Part shown: positions 1 through 10,841 of the stretch, piece after piece | How positions within the stretch are numbered: the first letter of the stretch is position 1 | Layout of the letters: every line of letters begins with the position of its first letter | Source of the DNA: Cordylochernes scorpioides | Taxonomy: Eukaryota; Arthropoda; Arachnida; Pseudoscorpiones; Chernetidae | Direction: 5' to 3' | Length of the DNA: 64,000 nt | Assembly: GCA_030710605.1 (NCBI GenBank) | Contig: CP092879.1 | Coordinates: forward strand, 40,238,842 to 40,302,841 | Program-made: the position numbers and the translations under genes | The notes under the pieces: model-generated | Databases searched by the model: none | What the model was told of the DNA's origin: nothing | What the model saw: the letters and a program-made list of their open reading frames with translations, nothing else

Positions 1-445
1 GGGAATATGTAGGCGACATGTTCCAAGCCAATATCCTCTATGAATAGATGAAGCTGAACTTTTCAATTCCAAAATCTATATTTTTTAGAATTTGAAAGAA
101 ATTCAATTTTCTGAAATGTATTTTTTCCAGATTGGGAAAATGGTAGAAAGTCTTATGGCCCGCACTCCGAAATGTTCCACGTTATATGTGAATATTCTCA
201 ATGTCGTTAACGATACTGTTGTTACAACACATGAAATGACTTCGCGAAGTCTAATCCAAGACAGTTAACACAGCATTTTTAATATTGGAAAATATCCATA
301 AATAAATAAGTGCCTATATGAATTACAAACTGTAAATTTTGTCAGGTAGTATTTTTATCAAAGTTTTAGTGTCGTTAGGTCACATCCGCTAACACGCGCT
401 GTTTAAAATCTCAATTTAGGATAATTTGGAACAATGTGAAAAAGT
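1..445. other. AT-rich stretch without a gene
   Basis: No open frame, RNA gene or repeat that I can recognise. It is AT-rich with short homopolymer runs only. Confidence 0.5.
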
Positions 446-652
446 TGAAGTATAGCTTGCACCATGCTGCCGATGGCCAACAGCCCGAAAGGCATATGTG
501 GTTATATTTACTTGATTAATCAAGAACGGGTATTTGGCCACATCTGGAATAATTAAAAATCAACGAATAGTTGATATTTATACCGACAGATGGCGTAAGC
601 CATCAGGAACCTTTAGTTGCACGATCGGGAGATGCCTTTTTCATAATTAAGA
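446..652 (+). repeat. Dispersed repeat family A, copy 1
   Basis: This roughly 200-bp repeat shares its order of words with copies at 35970-36125 and 36244-36465 (plus) and, reversed, at about 35300-35480 and 6180-6365. The order is a hammerhead-like head (467-502 here), TTGATTAATCAAGAA, a GTATTTGGCCA word, an AGATGGCG word, and a GAGATGCCTTTTT end. The head in this copy is diverged (CTGCCGA, then GAAAG). No coding capacity. The T-run end and compact size suit a non-autonomous element, but I see no clear target duplication. Confidence 0.65.
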
Positions 653-899
653 ATAAAGTTGCTTATTGTGGTAATTATTGAAAGCTACAGATATTCTTGA
701 TACAATAACTAAGAAGTAAACATATTTTAACACTACATGTTGTTTTTATATAAATAATCCACTCATTCATCTCTACCTATTTCGTGAATTATTTTTGTTA
801 TTTGAAATACAAGTTTCCAAGATAAAATATCGCTGTAACAGGCTTATATCAAGAAAACATAGCTAGAACCGTTTGGATGTGTATGCGATTAATGTTATG

Positions 900-1115
900 C
901 TAAGAATATTGGCGAAAGCTCGACTCCTTAGTGGCCAACCTTTTCATCGGTTTAGCGAGTTTAATCTACAATACACTATTCTACTAATGCAATTAGCCTG
1001 TTCTTCTTTTGTATCCGGCTATCTAGAATAGTTCTAGGAGATTAAATTGGCGAAAGTCTTGGGAGGGTTTACTACTGATGAGCAATACCCTCCCTCTCTC
1101 AATTTCTATTCATTT
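900..1115 (-). repeat. Hairpin repeat family B, diverged copy
   Basis: Contains a GGGAGGG (1061-1067) and CCCTCCC (1088-1094) stem around a loop with ACTACTGATGAG, preceded by AAATTGGCGAAAG. The same arrangement occurs at 23534-23752 and 23905-24123 in the opposite orientation and at 24985-25112 in this orientation. The upstream part (about 905-965) looks like a second, opposed fragment of the same family. No coding capacity. Confidence 0.55.
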
Positions 1116-1319
1116 CTGAATAACGGATATAGAAATAAATTCCAATTATATATATCTTAGAAGAAGTTTAGCGTTGAAAAACATGATATAATTTTCTTCG
1201 ATAGGTGGCTGTAGGTTAATGATGATAACTTAAAATAATTATTTTGATGGTATTTAAAGTAAATATAGACATAGGTTTTGGAGTCGGTACAAATAAAAAC
1301 AAAAAATAACAATCTAACA

Positions 1320-2550
1320 AAATAACGACATAATAGGTTTTGAGGGATTTTTTTATAAATTCGAAACTTTATTCAGAGAAACCAGTACAATATATTTCAT
1401 TCAAAGTATTGTCCATCTTTAGCTACGACTTTTTCCCATCTTTCAGGCAGCATACGGATTCCGTGTCGAATTAATTCCTCGTCTTTTGAGGTGATCCAAA
1501 CATTGAACGAATTTTTCGCCTCTTCGTAAGAAGTGAAGTGCTGCTCGGCCAGGCCATGTGTCATCGAACGGAACATGTGGTAGTCTGAAGGAGCAATGCC
1601 TGGTGAATACAGCGGGTGGGGTAGGACATCCCATTGAAGCGCCTCCAAAGTCTCCATGACAACTTTTGCAACATGTGGCCGAGCGTTGTCGTGCTGATAG
1701 ATCACCTTGTCATGTCTTTTGGCATATAGTGGGCGTTTATTCTTCAATGTTCGGCTTAATCGCATCAATTGTTGTTGGTAACGTTCTCCAGTGATGGTTT
1801 CGTTAGGCTGAAGTAGCTCATAGTAGATAAATCCGAGCTGATCCCACCAGATGCACATCATTAGCTTCTTGCCATGAATATTCGGTTTGGCCGTAGAAGT
1901 TGATGCATGACCGGGCTTAACCGACGATTTTCTGCGCTTTGGGTTGTCGTAGTGAATCCACTTTTCGTCCCCCGTCACGATTCGATGCAAAAAAACCCTT
2001 CCGATTTTGTCTTTTGAGCAGTAGTTCGCACGTGCAAATACGGCGCTCGATGTTTCCTGGCTTGAGTTCGTATGGAACCCAATTTCCTTGTTTTTGCGCC
2101 ACACCCATGACCTTGAGACGGTTCGAAATCGCTTGTTGAGTCACTCCCAAGGTTTCAGCGAGCTCCTCTTGAGTTTGGCTTGAATCTTCGTCCAATAAAG
2201 CCTCCAACTCAGCGTCTTCGAACTTTATTGGCCTCCCTCCGCGTTCTTTGTCTCTGGTGTCAAAATCGCCACTTTTGAAACGCCGAAACCAGTACTCACA
2301 TGATTTTATTGATAGAGCATGTTTACCAAATGCCTCACACAGCAATCGATGTCCATCAGTTGCACTTTTCTTCAAATTAAAACAAAAAAGCAGCGCTTCC
2401 CGCAAATTGTGTTTTGTTGGCAAAAAGGTTGACATGGTTAGAGCACCAAAAGAAAAGTTCCTTATACTTGAGTGAAAAGACTTCTGATTTTTTTGGGGAA
2501 ATGATGAAGCCTTAACATGAAACCTTACAAGGTCCGATGCTATTTATATA
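1320..2550 (-). mobile_element. mariner DNA transposon, decayed
   Basis: A roughly 1.2-kb block on the minus strand around a single transposase frame, matching the usual 1.3-kb size of mariner elements. The ends are approximate. The right side holds AAGGTCCGATGC near 2529-2540, which looks like a mariner end, but I could not find a convincing inverted partner on the left, so the left terminus may be lost or diverged. A separate CCCGGG-motif repeat starts immediately to the right (about 2551). Confidence 0.7.
1397..2435 (-). pseudogene. mariner transposase, one frameshift
   Basis: Encodes a mariner-family transposase, the enzyme that cuts and joins element ends at TA sites. The ATG at 2435 opens an N-terminal DNA-binding part with helix-turn-helix features (LGVTQQAISNRLKVMG). 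The catalytic part continues in another frame from about 1990 down to the TGA at 1397. The catalytic triad is visible: D in VTGDEKW, D in QHDNARPH and D in SPGIAPSDYH, with 34 residues between the last two (DD34D). The frame changes at or next to a run of seven A on the plus strand (1989-1995), so a one-base homopolymer indel, biological or from sequencing, explains the break. Apart from this the protein is nearly full length (about 345 residues), so decay is recent or slight. Confidence 0.9.
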
Positions 2551-2625
2551 ATACTAGCGGATGTGTACCCGGCTTCGCCCGGGTTTTATCCGAGTGAAAG
2601 TTTGCCTAACGAATATTATATATTA
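2551..2625 (+). repeat. CCCGG/CCCGGG terminal motif repeat, copy 1
   Basis: ATAATACTAGC is followed by a short GC hairpin (ACCCGGCTTCGCCCGGGTTTT). The same layout is seen in reverse complement at about 31278-31330, where the hairpin reads ACCCGGGCAACGCCCGTGTTT. Similar CTAGC-plus-CCCGG motifs recur in arthropod genomes, probably as an end of a retroelement family. I cannot name the family from the sequence. Confidence 0.5.
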
Positions 2626-3100
2626 TGAAGTATAATAAACAATGTTAAAGATTAGTTTTAATTATTAATCAAGATTGTGTGTGAATATGTGAGAAAGATG
2701 TAATATCGTTGTTGTTTTCTTTGCCGACTGTTTTACATATGGTGTTATATTAAAATTGCTTGTTTTGAATATTTTTTTAGATTGAGTTGAATGAATTGCT
2801 GAATTCTTTTTGTATTTATATATAAATAAAATTAACTCTGTTGATTTTTTTTTTTGTATTTAATCGATAACAGCGAAGTTACGCATGTTAAAGTTAGGAA
2901 AAATATTTTGATGTTAAGCAAAACCTGCTCCATCTCGTTTTACATAAATGTTGAAAATTTGGTCGAAATTGATGCATTATAACGAAAGTTTTTAGTGAAC
3001 AACACTTATGAAATTTGCATTTTATTAATATAGATTTGTCGTGGCTTCTTTTGCAAATCCCTCAAAACTTATTTGTACTCCCAATATATAGCTCAATTTC
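2626..3100. other. AT-rich stretch without a gene
   Basis: Mostly A and T with T homopolymers near 2848. I see no gene or repeat here. Confidence 0.4.
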
Positions 3101-3290
3101 TCTCTCTCTCTCTCTCTCTCGCATCACAAGTGTGGCGAAAGCTACCATCTACAAGCACCATCTTGGTCTTGAGTGGGTTTTGCCAGCCATCACCTCGACC
3201 TGCCCACTCTGTGGGAAAGAACTCTCGCAGTCCATCGGTGGCGGAGTCTTTCCGGCGGTGGGCGCCACCAATGAATCCTTCTATATATGT
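3101..3290 (+). repeat. CT microsatellite and adjoining GC-rich fragment
   Basis: A TC-dinucleotide run (about 3100-3120) is followed by about 170 bp that is clearly richer in G and C than its surroundings. It can be read to give CPLCGKE, which resembles a LINE-type zinc motif, but there is no second half (H-x4-C) in frame, so I do not call a gene. A further pyrimidine-rich block lies at 3430-3505. Confidence 0.4.
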
Positions 3291-3818
3291 AGGTATATTT
3301 ATCATATATTTTATATATTTATATCTATTTATTCATATTTTTATCACTATATAATCATATTTAGTCTTTTTGTATTTTTTTCTGTATTTAACCCTATATA
3401 ATCGTGTATGTACATTGAAATAAAGTAGTTTCAATCTCTCTCTTGCTTTTCTTCCTTTTGGCTGAGATCAAAGTGTATCTCTCTCGCTTTCTCTCTCTCT
3501 CTTACCGGAAAGAAAATCCATATTTATATATATATCTAATAGAAGAGGGGATATATGCAAATACAATGTTTAATATAGGCTCACAACCATATAAGAAAAT
3601 ATTCAAATCAATATGAAACATTGACCACATTTTCCGAGAATGATTAGTTAATTTTTAAATGCAAAAATTATGAATTATTTCTAAAAACAAATGAAACATT
3701 CCAAAGCTTTTTCCCGTTTGGAATTCAAACATTTTTCCGTTCGAATTTTTATAATGCCCAGTTTACAACGAACCATGGAAATTTTAAGGGATTTTTATCA
3801 AATTTTGGAGCCGCTAAG

Positions 3819-3935
3819 GACTCTAGCTGTCATTGTGGCAACAAATTCCAGGACTCGAGACACCTACTGCTGGAATGCCCACTCTTCTTCACCGCTAGAC
3901 AACAGACAATGTTGTATATCTATATCAATTTGTAA
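3819..3935 (+). pseudogene. LINE C-terminal zinc-finger fragment
   Basis: A short in-frame piece reads DSSCHCGNKFQDSRHLLLECP and continues FFTARQQ. The C-x-C then H-x4-C layout with HLLLECP is the usual C-terminal end of reverse transcriptases from jockey/I/R1-like non-LTR retrotransposons. Nothing upstream of 3819 gives the rest of the protein, so this is a 5'-truncated relic. Two related but different tails lie on the minus strand at 21245-21335 and 22789-23096. The sequence that follows is AT-rich and runs to GAAATAAAG near 4163, which may be the element's 3' untranslated region. Confidence 0.65.
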
Positions 3936-4189
3936 ATAGCAGAGAGAATTATCATAGATTTATCTATCTTTGTAAATATATTTATGATTATCTTTCAAAC
4001 CTGAAAGGTTCAGGTTCCTAATATTTAATATTGTTTCTCTTTTTTTATTATTTTTAATTACTTTTTCTTGTATAATATGTTTATAACTGTTTCTGTTTGA
4101 AAAAAAATATATATAAATCGACACAATTATCCCTAGCCGTGATATCGCGTTTTTTTTGTGTTGAAATAAAGAAATGAAACATTCTAGTC

Positions 4190-4930
4190 CAAATACAGAG
4201 AAAAGAATATTACAATTTTATCTTTAATTAAATGCGCGCTATAGGAATATTTTTCTATCTTCAAAATATAAAAAATAAACACTTCACGTCACACCCTAAA
4301 ACTTCTATATTTTTCTCAATAATTTAAGAAGTATGTCAAAAAAGAAAATACAATGTAAATAAATATTCTCTCATGTCTCCATATTTCATATAATATTTCT
4401 TGCAGAAGAAAATTCTGACAAGAAAGGGCCATTAATCATTTGGTTTTCCTAATTCAACTGCGCAGATCTATGCAGAAAGGCAACTCTCCCACACAACTTC
4501 TTTACCTAAATTAATTCTAGCATAACTTTGTTCCATATATTGAATGAAGACTTAATTTATTTTAATTTAGATTTATTTCTATTTATATGTTATTTATGGC
4601 TATTAATTTAGAGAAGACCATTTATATATTTTTGTATTTTTATGTTAATACAATTTTTATGTTAAAATGTTTTATATTTATTATGTTTTAGGATAGAAAG
4701 ATTGTTTTTTCTTTAAGGAATTTAATTTGAATGTTCTGATTTGACATTTTGTTTGTGTACAGTTATAGATAGAGATATTTATATAACTCAGGTTTTTCGA
4801 TTTTCACAATTGTTTCTACGTATATAGAAAGTATAAACACTTGATTTATTATCATGAGTATTCTGTTAGACATAATGATATATAGAGCCTTCTGTTTATT
4901 GAGTTTGAAAATATTATAGAGCGTATTATT
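4190..4930. other. AT-rich stretch without a gene
   Basis: No coding frame or recognisable repeat. Low-complexity AT sequence. Confidence 0.4.
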
Positions 4931-4935
4931 TCTTT

Positions 4936-5533
4936 ATAGGCACAACTCACACACAATACACAAACGCGAATAAGGCACACACAACACAAACAACGCAAAC
5001 AACATACACGCAACAAACACAACGCACCTATTACAAACACTACACACATAAACACGCAACACAAAACACGTAACACAAGCACTACACACACAACACATAA
5101 AATACAAACCCTACACACACAACAAAGGCAACACAAGCACTACACACACAACACAAACAACGCAAACAACACACACGCAACAAACACAACGTACCTATCA
5201 CAAACACTACACATATAAACACGCAACACAAAACACGCAACACAAGAACTACACACACAACACATAAAATACAAACCCTACACACACAACAAAGTCAACA
5301 CAAGCACTACACACATAACACAAACAACGCAAACAACACACACGCAGCAAACACAACGCACCTATCACAAACACTACACACATAAACACGCAACACAAAA
5401 CACGTAACACAAGCACTACACCAATCACATGATATACAAACCCTACACACAACAAAGGCAACACAAGCACTACACACACAACACATAAAATACAAACCCT
5501 ACACACACAACAAAGGCAACACAAGCACTGCAC
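4936..5533. repeat. CA-rich minisatellite with ~168-bp higher-order unit
   Basis: ACACAA-type short words are arranged in a larger unit of about 165-168 bp. The landmark word TACAAACCCTACAC recurs at about 5101, 5269, 5434 and 5491, the last spacing being a partial unit. The minus strand reads as long cysteine- and valine-rich frames, which is a by-product of TGTGTG-like composition and not evidence of a gene. Most likely slippage or unequal exchange created it. Confidence 0.85.
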
Positions 5534-5539
5534 AATTTT

Positions 5540-6180
5540 GTATAGAGAAATGATAAGTAGATAATCTATCTATTATATATAAATATTTGAATTTATAACA
5601 TTCCCATCAAAATATACTGTCAGAAAATATTTTTTTCTAAAGGATTCTTAGAACCTCCGTCTACCTTGTTTTACCTCATATAAAACTTTCTGGAATAATA
5701 AATGCCAACATACAGATTCCTATTCTGTTATATTTATAGATGTTCATATATCATAGAGATATGGAATATTCTTACACACAGGCACAGTTTATATCTACTA
5801 AATCCTGTATCTTTGTTTATATGACCTGGTTAAGTTAGTATTTTCCACATCGTTAACCAATCCATTCACTGCCGGAGGATTTGAGACAATAATTTCCTAC
5901 AGATGACAGGTGTGATGTTCTCGATACATTATTCATCATTTTTGTTTTTTAACATTTTTTCCCAGTGAAAAGCCATCTGTTAACATCGCACTATACATCT
6001 TGATGAGATGGTGAGAGCAACTGTATGATAATATACCAGTACCAGAGCTTCTAGTATTACTGCGTTCTACATATATTTCTGTATTGTCATATATATATTA
6101 AAAATAAGAAACGAATATAAATAAATGTTAGATATTGATATTAAAAACAACCAAAAAGACATATCCTAATCGTTCACATG
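5540..6180. other. AT-rich stretch without a gene
   Basis: No gene or clear repeat seen. Confidence 0.4.
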
Positions 6181-6365
6181 ATCATTTTAGGTTACAGTAT
6201 ATACGCCATATAGTGGAATAAAAATCAACTAAGAATTGATTTAGCTTGTTCCATGATATTTTGCCAACCCATTTTCTTGATATGATGAAGGCTGTATCTC
6301 TACGATAAAAAACTGGTCCAAGAGACTTCCTGAGAAATCAAGAAATGGGTATTTAAGGCCGAATT
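6180..6365 (-). repeat. Dispersed repeat family A, diverged reverse copy
   Basis: Shares CCAACCCATTTTCTTGAT and GAGAAATCAAGAAATGGGTA with the 35300-35490 copy in the same reversed orientation. The hammerhead-like head is not recognisable here. A partial echo (AAAACATAGAAGGCATATCC) lies at about 6435-6460. Confidence 0.45.
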
Positions 6366-6829
6366 TGTATAAATACGCTGTTCATGTGAAAAAATATTTG
6401 AAATCAATAGAAAAAATATCAGGTCTTGATATTAAAAACATAGAAGGCATATCCTAACTCCTCACTTAAGAATTTTAGCCCAATTGTTTTAAATATATAT
6501 GGACTCTAAAATAAATTGAACAATATATGAGTTATGCACACAAAATACAAAACATATTATTAACATTTTTCGTTTTTTGATATTGAAGGTGAGAGTCAGA
6601 ATATACAAAATATTATATCTATATTTTTATCTATAGATCTAGGGCTAGGTTTCATTTCACAATTTAAAAAATAAAATAAAAAGCAAACCTAGCCTTAGAT
6701 TCTTTATGGAATTTGTCAAAAAGTAAATATATGCAAAACTGTAATTAATAGAAAACAAACTATGGACGAAATTTGTATTAAAGATACTATTTTATATGCA
6801 AATAAAATCAATGTTTTATTTTTATTTAC

Positions 6830-7096
6830 TAGGAATGTGGAGGTCCGCACAACTATTGAGATTGTAAAACGACTTAAAATTATCCCGCATGTGTTTCTTT
6901 TGAACGCAAAAATCGAAATTTATTTTAAAGGAGAAATAACGATTATTTCTATCCTTAGGGATGAAGTATGAAAAGGTGAATTGTGAAGAGTAATGATAAA
7001 CGCAAATATAAAAATAAAAGTGTCCAAGGATGGGAATCGAACCCACAGTGTTCCGCTTACCGGGCAGATGCCATGTCCACTAGACTACCCTGGACA
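6830..7096 (-). mobile_element. tRNA-derived SINE, copy 1 (full head)
   Basis: Read on the minus strand, this begins with a tRNA-like head (7096 to 7021) and continues into a roughly 170-bp tail with words TTCATCCCTAAGG, CGTTATTTCTCC and ACACATGCGGGATAA. The tail recurs without the head at 7369-7569 and as an inverted pair at 33856-34170. A tRNA head with intact internal promoter boxes joined to a repeated tail is the definition of a tRNA-derived SINE, which would be transcribed by RNA polymerase III and moved by a partner LINE. Confidence 0.75.
7021..7096 (-). tRNA. tRNA-like SINE head, probably not a functional tRNA
   Basis: The 76 nt on the minus strand fold as a tRNA: a 7-bp acceptor stem (one G-U), a 5-bp anticodon stem and a T arm. 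The A box reads TAGTCTAGTGG (7087-7077) and the B box GGTTCGATTCC (7043-7033), both near consensus. The loop reads CCGGTAA, which would give anticodon GGT (Thr), but position 33 is C rather than the near-universal T. The adjoining repeated tail and the partial copies elsewhere argue for a SINE promoter and not a working tRNA gene. Confidence 0.6.
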
Positions 7097-7368
7097 TATT
7101 TTTCCGTTTGTAAATATTATAAAAAGTAATTTATAATACAATATATTGTGGCAAGATGGCGACAAGAATGTTTATTTATTGGAAGATTTTCCGAAGATGT
7201 TAGAATTAGATGGTTATTGGGATATTGCTATTTTAGAAGATTGAGCATTTGAATATTTAAAGTTTATTACACAGATTGATCGTAACGTATAATAAATACG
7301 TGAAGTCTATAATGTAAATTATTGAAATAAATTGAATAATTAATGGCACGAATACACAAACACACATA

Positions 7369-7569
7369 TATTATAATACAATATAATGCGGCTTATGATT
7401 GTAGAACGACGTTTGACAATTTTACCGCAAATGTTTCTTTTGAACGAAATGTTGTAATTTATTTCAAGGAGAAATAACGACTATTTCTATCCTTAGGGAT
7501 GAAGTATGAAAGTATGAATTGTGAAGAGTAATGATAAACATAAAATAACGTGTCCAGGGATGGGAATAT
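7369..7569 (-). mobile_element. tRNA-derived SINE, copy 2 (head truncated)
   Basis: Matches the SINE tail and retains only the last part of the tRNA-like head (CCCATCCCTGGACA on the minus strand, near 7553-7566). Its far end carries GTAGAACGACGTTTGAC and ATACAATATAATGCGG, words repeated at the start of the 33.8-kb copy, which place the SINE 3' end. Confidence 0.7.
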
Positions 7570-7998
7570 TATGAAAATACCCGTATATAACCTAGATAAA
7601 TTACTATAGAGTAAAATTGATAATATTCATAAAGTTAATTTACAAAATATAGATGGTTATATCACCTATAAAATATTCTATTACCCTATAAATATAACAA
7701 ACAGCTATGACCAAAAAGACATTATAACAGAAACTGTCAGCTATAATGACTCCTGAATCCAACATTATTGCCATATATCAGACTTCATAACTTTACCATT
7801 GGGATTTGCTGGATCGGTTACATTTTGATTTCTAACACTTTTTAAATATGGAATATTATTCTGAAATAACGAGGTTTCCAATCGTAAATTCCAATTTACA
7901 ATAGAGTATGTAATATATTCTTGTTATAGAATTCATTATTATTATATTTCAACTATATTTACATATCATCTCTTGTGAATATTACAATTTATGATATA
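7570..7998. other. AT-rich stretch without a gene
   Basis: No gene or recognised repeat. Confidence 0.4.
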
Positions 7999-8343
7999 CA
8001 GTTAAACCTGTCTATAGCGCCCCCTCTTTGGACTCACCAAAATAGGGTGCTATAGATAGGTCACTTTTAATGTAAATCGCATCGTACTACGTATTTAAAA
8101 TCGGGCGCTATAGAGAGGGAGGCGCTATTTAGAGGGAGCGCTATAGACAGGTCACTTTCAATGTAAATCGCATCGCACTACGTATTTGAAATCGGGTGCT
8201 ATAGAGAAGGAGACGCTATTTAGAGGGGACGCTATAGACAGGTCACTTTTAATGTAAATCTCGCATCGTACTATGTATTTAAAATCGGGCGCTATAGAGA
8301 GGGAGGCGCTATTTAGTGGGGACGCTATAGACAGGTTTAACTG
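7999..8343. mobile_element. pogo-like MITE with three 91-bp internal units
   Basis: The ends are CAGTTAAACCTGTCTATAGC and its inverse GCTATAGACAGGTTTAACTG, flanked by TA on both sides. CAGT...AACC ends with TA duplication are typical of pogo/Tigger-type DNA transposons. There is no coding capacity, so the element is non-autonomous. Inside, a unit starting GGTCACTTT and including a CGTATTT word and GCGCTATAG repeats at 8059, 8150 and 8241 (91-bp period). A second copy at 35534-35710 has a single unit, showing the ancestral form. Confidence 0.85.
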
Positions 8344-8434
8344 TATTGTTTGTGTGTGAGACAATAATAATAATTTTACTTCACTAGAATTGTAGGTGGC
8401 TATTGTCGTCTATATCGACATTTGACAATATATG

Positions 8435-8515
8435 TACAGCAGCTATATTTCTCTATTAAAATTGTATTTGCATAGGTTTCTGAGCACCAGTCTCTTCATC
8501 AGACCTTTAGTATTT
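8435..8515 (-). repeat. Snap-back motif CTGATGA...GAAAC
   Basis: On the minus strand CTGATGA (8503-8497) is followed, after a GAG/GCTC-bearing spacer, by GAAAC (8480-8476), with GGT and ACC bracketing the core. This layout recurs at other loci (24341-24383, 28402-28428, 35140-35192). It resembles a hammerhead core but I cannot draw all three stems here. Confidence 0.35.
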
Positions 8516-10545
8516 TACACAAATTAGTTTAAATGCACTTTCAATATTTGAAAGATAGATAAAATATTAATATTTCTACTATAACCTTTAGTATAGTATA
8601 AAAGTGAATGTTTTGTAGTAGGATAATTAAGTAGATAATTTAAGAGAAAAAGCATCTTTTGATGGTTCAAGACATCGACTCTAAGCTTCACAAGCAGATG
8701 ATGCCTTTTTCTTAATTATTTGTATTATTTAAAACCTTCTCAACTTGTGACATTTAAAAACTATATTTTTATGATATAATTCAAATTCTTTCTCTAAAAA
8801 CATTTAAAATTTTTCTTTTTGATTCAGAAAATTGGTATTTAAAATCTATAGCCACAGTGAGTTTTGAGTAAACAAATTCATATTAAACGTTTTTTTTTTT
8901 TTACTTTAAACTTTTCTTCACATAAAGCTTAAGCACAAATCTGATCTCCATCATACTACCTTACCACAAAAAACCCTATCTACCCACAATGGCTCTCTAT
9001 ATAATAATCTATATAAAAAAAACATGTATATCATGGAAAAATTGCTTCAATATTTCTGGATCTAAGTACCTATTTTTCCATAAATGTAGTTATTCAGATA
9101 GCAAATTTCTGAATCATGGTGTAATGGAACTTCAGCTAACTGCTTTATCTTTAGATAACTAAATCTTCAAAAATCATGAGCCATCTGTGTGCCGTTAAGT
9201 ACATTTTCACATATGTGTGCATATATGAACATGTCGTTTACATCGTCTAATATAATATTGTAATATATGTAATATTTATAATATTATAAATAAATATTTG
9301 TTTGTTTTGTGTTCGTTTATTCTGCATATGTGTCCACAATATTCAACTAATCCTGATCAAGCCTTAACACGATATAGATTTAGGTCTGGAAGAAGTCACT
9401 GTCAAATTTTCCGCATCTCGAAATGCAAAAAAAGATCCGGTGTGTAATAAACAAAAGCATTTTGTTCATTATCCCAGTACATATTCCATGAAATCAGGGA
9501 TGTTGTCAATTATGCGGTCCATATAGCTATTTATAGAGAGAACATTTTCATGATTACTTCGAAATTAATTTTTATTGATATAATCCTAAATTGAAACCCA
9601 GGGATATATCAGCTATAATTCATTGAATATTTGTTATATATAAATATAGATTATTTTATAAATTATTTTATTTTTGAAGATAAAAAGTTTTCTTAATTAA
9701 AAATAAAACTTTGTAAACATGATGTACCGTTTGTTTATTATTTATATCACATCACCACATCGCCATGTGTGTCTGAAGAGACCCTTACACGGAATAGTTG
9801 TACACGTAGTAGTTTGTTTATTATAAATATCATAGAAATCTGTGTGTGCTAAACGATAATCTCCCTATTTTCTATAGAAGAAGAAACACAGGTCGGCAAG
9901 AAGAGTTTCTTTATATAAGACGACGATTTTACAAGTTTACGAGCTAGACTCCCTTCTACGGATACAAAATGACACGAGTGACAAGGTGTATATATACACT
10001 TTCATGAATTTTTTACATAATTTTTTCTAATCTAAATTACTAAACATATTATACAAAGTGAAATATAAAGAAAAATACAAAGAAAAATATTGACAAAATA
10101 TGTAATACAGAAATATAAATATATGCAAATCCAATCGTATACTATGCATACATAAACAAGTGCAAAACAAAGATTATTATGCGAATCTCGTTACTGTGCA
10201 TCTCGCGAACTACACAGCGTTGCTGTGATATTAACTGAATGAGAAATTCGCTAGAATATAAATTAGAGGTGGCTAGGATTCTGAAATAGGGAAAAGTTGG
10301 AATAATTTCCTGGGATGTATATAAGCAAGGAACTGGGAGTAACAATCAGGACTCCAGGAAGATACAGAAGTCGCCTACCATCCGAACATACACTGATGGA
10401 CAAAACTCGAGGAAGTTGTACCATTTATATTGATACACAGAGGCCTTTATTGAAGACACACACGATAGATAAGTGTGAGAAAAATTTCCTCTGTCTCTAT
10501 CCACAAAACAGACGTCCGACAAAGACTTTCAACTTCCTTAAGTTT
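8516..10545. other. AT-rich stretch, no convincing gene
   Basis: Long AT-rich region. A CTGAAGAG...CGGAATAGTTGT word at about 9772-9805, upstream of a TTTGTTTATTATAA stretch, resembles the other snap-back motifs. The short frames around 10142-10554 have no recognisable protein family. Confidence 0.4.
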
Positions 10546-10549
10546 TGTC

Positions 10550-10800
10550 CATGAATGTATATTTCACGATAATGCAACAAAGCTCCTTTATTACGTTCTA
10601 AAAATAAGCAATACAAGGCAAGCTTTCAGGTATGTAAAGAAACATTCTATAAATATATAGTACATATTATCTTCACTAGGTTTTATTCAAATAGGTTCGT
10701 TCAAAGAGTTCTTACTACTCGACGTTCGTTATGCTTATTTTTAGAATGTAATAAACTTCGTTTCATTGTTGTGACATTTATTTCATATAGAATATCTGAA
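10550..10800. repeat. Foldback pair around 10600 and 10740
   Basis: TATTACGTTCTAAAAATAAGC at about 10591-10611 is mirrored by GCTTATTTTTAGAATGTAATA at about 10733-10753, with looser pairing outward (AATGCAACAAAG against CTTCGTTTCATTG). The loop is about 120 bp. No coding capacity. Probably a non-autonomous foldback element. Confidence 0.55.
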
Positions 10801-10841
10801 AAATTTCTCAAGATAAGGTTTTATTTTCAGATTATAATATA

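Noticed and set aside
4852-5533. Cysteine-rich reading frames on the minus strand
   Set aside because: They come from the CA/TG-rich minisatellite; the same words repeat in all frames and no signal peptide or conserved spacing supports a protein.
7021-7096. Functional tRNA-Thr gene
   Set aside because: Boxes and fold are good, but it is fused to a tail repeated elsewhere and lacks T at position 33, so a SINE head is more likely.
10142-10660. Overlapping short frames left of the Tc1-like element
   Set aside because: No family resemblance, and they overlap the foldback at 10550-10800.
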